In this document: positions 60,122 to 64,000 of the stretch, one piece after another | Layout: each line of letters starts with the position of its first letter | Position numbering within the stretch: the stretch's first letter is position 1 | NCBI GenBank assembly: GCA_963677625.2 | Contig: CAXXSW010000002.1 | Span: forward strand, 806,001 to 870,000 | DNA from: UBA1351 sp963677625 | GTDB taxonomy: Bacteria > Bacillota > Clostridia > Lachnospirales > Vallitaleaceae | Reading direction: 5' to 3' | Length of the DNA stretch: 64,000 nt | Made by a program: the position numbers and the translations under genes | Notes under the pieces: generated by a model | Seen by the model: only the letters and a program-made list of their open reading frames with translations | The model's database searches: none | Told to the model about the DNA's origin: nothing

Positions 60122-60171
60122 TAAATAGTTTTGTGGTTTGAAGTGTTATGAGCTAGGGAAGGAGTTATGGA

Positions 60172-61530
60172 ATGTTTGATATAATTATTGTTGGTGCGGG
60201 AGCAGCAGGTGTTTTTTGTGCCTATGAGTTGATTAAGAATAATCCTGAGAAAAAGGTGTTAATGATTGAAAAAGGTTTACCTCTTGATAAAAGGTCATGC
60301 CCTAAAAAAACCAGAGGTGTAAAGGATTGCAATTGTAAGACTTGTTCAATTATGGAAGGTTTCTATGGAGCTGGTGGTTTCTCAGATGGAAAATACAATA
60401 TTACCAATAATTTCGGTGGTGATCTTTATCAGTATATTGGTTATGATGAAGCTTTGGAATTAATGTGGGAAGTCGACAAGATAAATCTTGAAATGGGTGG
60501 AGCTGATGCCAAGCTCTATTCAACAGGAACAGGTGACCTTAAACGTCAAGCCCTCAAACACGACTTGCATTTACTTGATGCTAAGGTACGTCACCTAGGG
60601 ACAGACCGAAACTTGGTGATTGCAGGTAATATGTTTGATTACATTAAGGATAAGATGGAAATTCGTTTTAATACTGAAGTAACAGACTTGGAAAAAGATG
60701 GTGACTTGTTTAAGGTTAAGACGGCAAAAGATACCTTCCAATGCGAAAAATTAATAGTTGCAACAGGAAGAACCGGTTCAAAATGGATAGGATCTGTTTG
60801 TGAAAAATTTGATATTCCTACTTTCTCAAATCGTGTGGATATAGGTGTGCGGGTTGAATTGCCTGCGCTTGTCTTTAAACATATTACAGATGAAGTATAT
60901 GAAAGTAAGATTGTATATAAGACAGAGAAGTATAATGATATGGTCAGAACGTTTTGTATGAATCCATATGGTGAAGTTGTAACTGAGAATTATGGGGATA
61001 TTGTTACAGTGAATGGGCATTCATATGCTAATCCTGACTTGCATACAGATAATACTAATTTTGCTCTATTAGTATCCAATCGTTTTACAGAGCCTTTTAA
61101 GAAGAGTAATGAGTATGGTGAATCTATAGCTAGATTATCTAATATGCTTGGTGGTGGCGTTCTCATGCAACGGTTTGGTGACTTGGTCAAAGGAAGAAGA
61201 TCCAGTGACAGGCGTATGAAGAAATGCTTTACCAAGCCAACATTAGATGCAACACCTGGTGACCTTAGCTTGGTTATTCCAAAGCGTCAGCTGGATGACA
61301 TTATTGAAATGATCTATGCCCTTGATAAGATTGCCCCTGGTACTGCAAATGAAGACACCCTTCTTTACGGCGTTGAGGTTAAGTTCTACAATTCCAATGT
61401 TGAAGTAGATGAAAATTTAGAGACTCGGGTAAAAGGCTTATATGTTCTTGGTGATTGTTCCGGTGTAACGCATTCCTTGTCACAAGCAGCCGCTAGTGGT
61501 ATTTATGTTGCTAGAAAGTTGGTTGAATAA
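60172..61530 (+). CDS. FAD-dependent dehydrogenase (COG2509 type)
   Basis: 452 aa. N-terminal FAD-binding Rossmann motif IIVGAGAAGVFCAYEL, a Cys-rich segment CPKKTRGVKDCNCKTC (about 44-59), FYGAGGFSDGKYN, LIVATGRTGSKWI and a C-terminal GDCSGVTHSLSQAAASG. Matches uncharacterised dehydrogenases of the COG2509 group. The conserved cysteines could hold a cluster or a disulfide. Substrate unknown. Confidence 0.88.
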   Translation: MFDIIIVGAGAAGVFCAYELIKNNPEKKVLMIEKGLPLDKRSCPKKTRGVKDCNCKTCSIMEGFYGAGGFSDGKYNITNNFGGDLYQYIGYDEALELMWEVDKINLEMGGADAKLYSTGTGDLKRQALKHDLHLLDAKVRHLGTDRNLVIAGNMFDYIKDKMEIRFNTEVTDLEKDGDLFKVKTAKDTFQCEKLIVATGRTGSKWIGSVCEKFDIPTFSNRVDIGVRVELPALVFKHITDEVYESKIVYKTEKYNDMVRTFCMNPYGEVVTENYGDIVTVNGHSYANPDLHTDNTNFALLVSNRFTEPFKKSNEYGESIARLSNMLGGGVLMQRFGDLVKGRRSSDRRMKKCFTKPTLDATPGDLSLVIPKRQLDDIIEMIYALDKIAPGTANEDTLLYGVEVKFYNSNVEVDENLETRVKGLYVLGDCSGVTHSLSQAAASGIYVARKLVE

Positions 61531-61605
61531 TAGCTGGTATGATGAATTACATCATGAAAATATAATAAGTAAAAGCATAGGCAATACAATTTTTGTAGTT
61601 TGGAA

Positions 61606-61646
61606 GGCAGCGATCTGACAGTTTATACCTCAGATGGCTGTCTTTA
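61606..61646 (+). terminator. Rho-independent terminator
   Basis: GCAG-CG-ATCTGA pairs with TCAGAT-GG-CTGT around an 11-nt loop, followed by CTTTATTACTTTTT. Confidence 0.65.
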
Positions 61647-61761
61647 TTACTTTTTAATTGAATTTATGTCTTGCTAGTGGTAACCTATTCATTGTAAAGA
61701 TCTGGTCCTGCATGTTGATTTAGAGAATAAATGCATATCAGAGAGTATGAAAGGAGAGTTT

Positions 61762-62535
61762 ATGATTAAAGTAAATGATTTTACAAAAGTTTATAAATTA
61801 TCTAAGAAACAGATGACAGAACAAAAAATCAAGACCAATAAGAAAAAGGCCTGTGACGGTATCAGTTTTGAGGCCAAGCAAGGAGAGATTTTTGGATTAC
61901 TTGGTCCAAATGGTGCAGGTAAGACTACAACCTTAAGGTCAATTGCTACCCTTTTGAAACCAACAGAGGGGACTATTGAAGTTCAAGGTTTTGATGTCAT
62001 TAAGGAACCTAAGGAAGTTCGGAGACGAATTGGATTTCTAACTAATGAGTTGAAACTGGACAGTCATTTTACACCTTCCTATACTATGGCATTTTTTGGC
62101 CATCTACATGGTTTATCAGATGATGTTATCAAGGAAAGAAAAGAAAAACTTTTTGATTACTTTGGAATCACATCATATGAGGATAAGAAAATCAGTGAAT
62201 TGTCAACAGGTATGACACAGAAACTTGCTATAGCTGTAAGTTTGGTCCATGATCCGGAGATTGTTATCTTTGATGAACCAACTAATGGCTTAGATATTAT
62301 TACGGCTAGAGCTGTTACCGAATATTTGGTAGAGCTCAAGAAGCAAGGAAAGCTGGTAATTGTATCCACTCACATTATGACTGTTGCAGAAAAGCTATGT
62401 GATAGGGTAGCTGTCATTATTAAAGGCAAAAAGGTCGCTGATGGAACCATAAAAGAGATAATTGAAGAGACAGAGGGCAAGGATCTGGAAGAGGCCTTCT
62501 TTAATCTATATTATGCTAGTGAGGAGGCGAATTAA
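61762..62535 (+). CDS. ABC exporter ATPase (NatA-like)
   Basis: 257 aa from ATG 61762 (AAAGGAGAG). Walker A GPNGAGKTT, signature LSTGMTQKLA, Walker B IVIFDEPTNGLD and the switch His in VSTHIM. The following gene encodes its permease one base later. Resembles the ATPase of Na+ or drug efflux ABC-2 systems. Confidence 0.92.
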   Translation: MIKVNDFTKVYKLSKKQMTEQKIKTNKKKACDGISFEAKQGEIFGLLGPNGAGKTTTLRSIATLLKPTEGTIEVQGFDVIKEPKEVRRRIGFLTNELKLDSHFTPSYTMAFFGHLHGLSDDVIKERKEKLFDYFGITSYEDKKISELSTGMTQKLAIAVSLVHDPEIVIFDEPTNGLDIITARAVTEYLVELKKQGKLVIVSTHIMTVAEKLCDRVAVIIKGKKVADGTIKEIIEETEGKDLEEAFFNLYYASEEAN

Positions 62536-62536
62536 T

Positions 62537-63769
62537 ATGTTATGGGTAATTGTAAAGAAAGAATTAAAGCGTGTTTTCACAGATAGACGGTTGGTATTTT
62601 CAGCCTTTTTACTACCAGCTATCAGTATCTATGTTTTGTACTCCTTAATGGGAAATATGCTTGGGAACAGGTCAAATGATCTGAAAGAACATGTATCTCA
62701 AGTTCTGGTTGTTAATAGCTCTGAAACCTTTAAGGATTTCTCAACTCAGATAGAAGACGATATTGATATGGAGTTTGTTGATATGTCTGAAAATGATATA
62801 AAAGATATTAAGGTTTCTAAGTATGGAGAGGCTGTAAAAAACGGCGATAAAGATGCTATCATCATATTCCCTCAAGGTTTCGATGAGGCTGTAACGGCTT
62901 ATGAAACAACTTCACCTCCAAACGTTGATACCTTTTATAATCCAGGTGAAGAGTATTCACAAAATGCTATTAGTCGAGTGGAATATATGATTGGAACTAT
63001 TTATCAAAATTATCTATTATCTGATCGTTTTGGTGATGCACAATTCCTTACCGCTTTTACCATAAATTTGGGAAATAAGGATAATACAATAGCGGAAGAA
63101 GGAAAAGAAGCGGGGCTAGGTATGAGTTTCATGATTCCTATGCTTTTAAATATTATGCTCTTTGCTGGTGCAATGGGGATTGGAATCGATGTTATTGCAG
63201 GTGAGAAAGAGAGAGGTACTATGGCAACACTTCTTCTTACACCGGTAGATAGGAAAACAATTGCTCTTGGTAAAGTTCTAAGTTTAGGTGTGGTGGCTGT
63301 TATTAGCGCAACCTTTACCTTTGGAGCGATTATAGCTTCTTTACCAAATGCTTCGGAGTTTTTAGCAGCAGGAACCGATGTATCTTTTGATTCTTTTGGT
63401 TTTGGTATTAGTGATTACTTAATGCTCCTAAGTCTTATTATTGTTCAGGTAGGCATCTTTGTTGGACTTATCTGTCTCATATCAGTAATCGCAAAGAGTG
63501 TAAAAGAGGCAGGTACTTATATTTCACCTATTTACATGTTGGTGATGATTAGTGCTTTTGCAACAATATTTACATCTGGTGAAGTGGAGATGTTCAAATT
63601 TGCTGTTCCGGTTATGGGAAATGTTTTTGCTATCAAAGAGCTCTTTACCTTTGATTTGTCTTTGGCAGAGTACGGTGTCACAGTAGGTGTATCCTTAGCA
63701 GTAATACTTGTACTTCTCAAACTTATAACCATGGCATTTAACAATGAAAGAACGATGTTTAACACCTAA
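62537..63769 (+). CDS. ABC-2 permease (NatB-like)
   Basis: 410 aa from ATG 62537 (GAGGAGGCGAAT). One N-terminal span (about 20-38), a large external domain (about 45-215), then five or six spans (about 220-405) with the family's GEKERGTMATLLLTPV motif. Works with the ATPase encoded immediately upstream. Na+ export is the best-known role, but antibiotic or peptide export is equally possible. Confidence 0.9.
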   Translation: MLWVIVKKELKRVFTDRRLVFSAFLLPAISIYVLYSLMGNMLGNRSNDLKEHVSQVLVVNSSETFKDFSTQIEDDIDMEFVDMSENDIKDIKVSKYGEAVKNGDKDAIIIFPQGFDEAVTAYETTSPPNVDTFYNPGEEYSQNAISRVEYMIGTIYQNYLLSDRFGDAQFLTAFTINLGNKDNTIAEEGKEAGLGMSFMIPMLLNIMLFAGAMGIGIDVIAGEKERGTMATLLLTPVDRKTIALGKVLSLGVVAVISATFTFGAIIASLPNASEFLAAGTDVSFDSFGFGISDYLMLLSLIIVQVGIFVGLICLISVIAKSVKEAGTYISPIYMLVMISAFATIFTSGEVEMFKFAVPVMGNVFAIKELFTFDLSLAEYGVTVGVSLAVILVLLKLITMAFNNERTMFNT

Positions 63770-63806
63770 TAGTGAATGTTTTTTCAATATACTATTATTA
63801 TTTTCA

Positions 63807-63898
63807 TTGACAAAGGATGCGGCCTTCTTTAACATAGAGGCAAGAGATAAATAACAACTTGGTGAGGTTGGTGGTAAATCTTTGATTTACTACTGACC
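63807..63898 (+). promoter_or_regulatory. manA promoter and structured leader
   Basis: TTGACA at 63807-63812, 17-bp spacer, TAACAT at 63830-63835. The leader contains a long imperfect hairpin around GTAAATC-TTT-GATTTAC (63874-63890) with extended arms, not followed by a T run. A simple 5'-UTR structure rather than a recognisable riboswitch. Confidence 0.45.
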
Positions 63899-63918
63899 CA
63901 TTTAACCTGGGAGGTAAG

Positions 63919-64000
63919 ATGTATCCATTAATATTTGAACCGGATTATAAAGAACGAGTTTGGGGAGGTCAAAAACTTAGAGAAGTTTATGGCAAAAAAA
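63919..64000 (+). CDS. manA: Mannose-6-phosphate isomerase, 5' end only
   Basis: ATG 63919 after GGGAGGTAAG. The first 27 codons read MYPLIFEPDYKERVWGGQKL, then REVYGKK, the characteristic N-terminus of class I (low-molecular-weight) mannose-6-phosphate isomerases. The rest lies beyond the window. Confidence 0.85.
   Translation, partial: MYPLIFEPDYKERVWGGQKLREVYGKK

Noticed and set aside
63867..63898. Riboswitch in the manA leader
   Set aside because: A simple hairpin is present, but no aptamer core that I recognise.
1..64000. CRISPR arrays
   Set aside because: No series of regularly spaced direct repeats was seen; repeats present are att arms, operators and two dispersed elements.

Overview
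The window is low-GC DNA of a Clostridia-type Firmicute. Spaced AGGAGG-type ribosome binding sites, TTGACA/TATAAT promoters with 17-bp spacers, lipobox lipoproteins, an SLH protein, a sortase, MecA, tandem c-di-GMP-I riboswitches and a CBS/DRTGG family II pyrophosphatase all fit a Gram-positive, probably anaerobic clostridium. No complete tRNA, rRNA or CRISPR array is present.

Bases 1 to about 18,031 are a tandem array of integrated elements built on the 3' end of a tRNA (probably tRNA-Gly). Element A (window start to 7,947) reads like a filamentous-phage (inovirus-like) prophage. A divergent XRE repressor at 5,140 faces a leftward early operon: a 115-aa protein, a gene-V-like ssDNA-binding protein, small membrane proteins, a TraX-family acyltransferase, a 576-aa exported protein anchored at its C-terminus like pIII, a pVI-like protein, and a 102-aa protein with the layout of a major coat precursor. 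Downstream of the repressor lie a DUF4359-like protein and a 485-aa protein with a canonical HEPN RNase motif. A previously unlisted 38-aa gene sits on the opposite strand behind a consensus promoter overlapped by a perfect LexA box. Element B (7,948 to 18,031) keeps the same early genes but has lost the whole structural block through a TraX/integrase deletion. It carries a different repressor with a different operator, and its cargo is a fused ATPase-TOPRIM (PARIS-like) defence gene. Its right half is wreckage: an IS30-family element with 25-bp ends, a truncated IS4-type transposase, ATPase and C39-like peptidase fragments, and a three-gene operon for two paralogous secreted Cys-rich proteins and a lipoprotein.

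From about 18.1 kb the DNA is ordinary chromosome. A sensor cassette (18.3-21.7 kb) encodes a membrane pseudo-histidine kinase lacking the acceptor His and the ATPase domain, a NarL-type regulator, and a 7TM-PAS-HisKA_3 kinase. A paralogous cassette lies at 41.8-45.4 kb. Between them are a DUF4870 gene with an early TGA, a lipoprotein and an RCC1-repeat/SLH surface protein; a hydrolase-acyltransferase fusion with a zinc-ribbon membrane partner; a serine hydrolase; and a run of nitroreductase, PolA-like polymerase, phosphoesterase lipoprotein, radical SAM protein, nth and udk. Then come the CBS-pyrophosphatase, a DUF624 protein, folC and a GntR regulator.

The last part is mostly housekeeping: a DUF1858 protein, mecA, purA (with a possible PurR site), pth, a sortase, a transglutaminase-like exported protein under two tandem c-di-GMP riboswitches, mfd, a PrsA-like foldase, a FUSC membrane protein, a HAD hydrolase, a multispanning membrane protein, a NifU-like protein, a COG2509-type flavoprotein, a NatAB-type ABC exporter and the start of manA. 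Between the transglutaminase gene and mfd lies a candidate small RNA behind two Crp/Fnr-like dyads.
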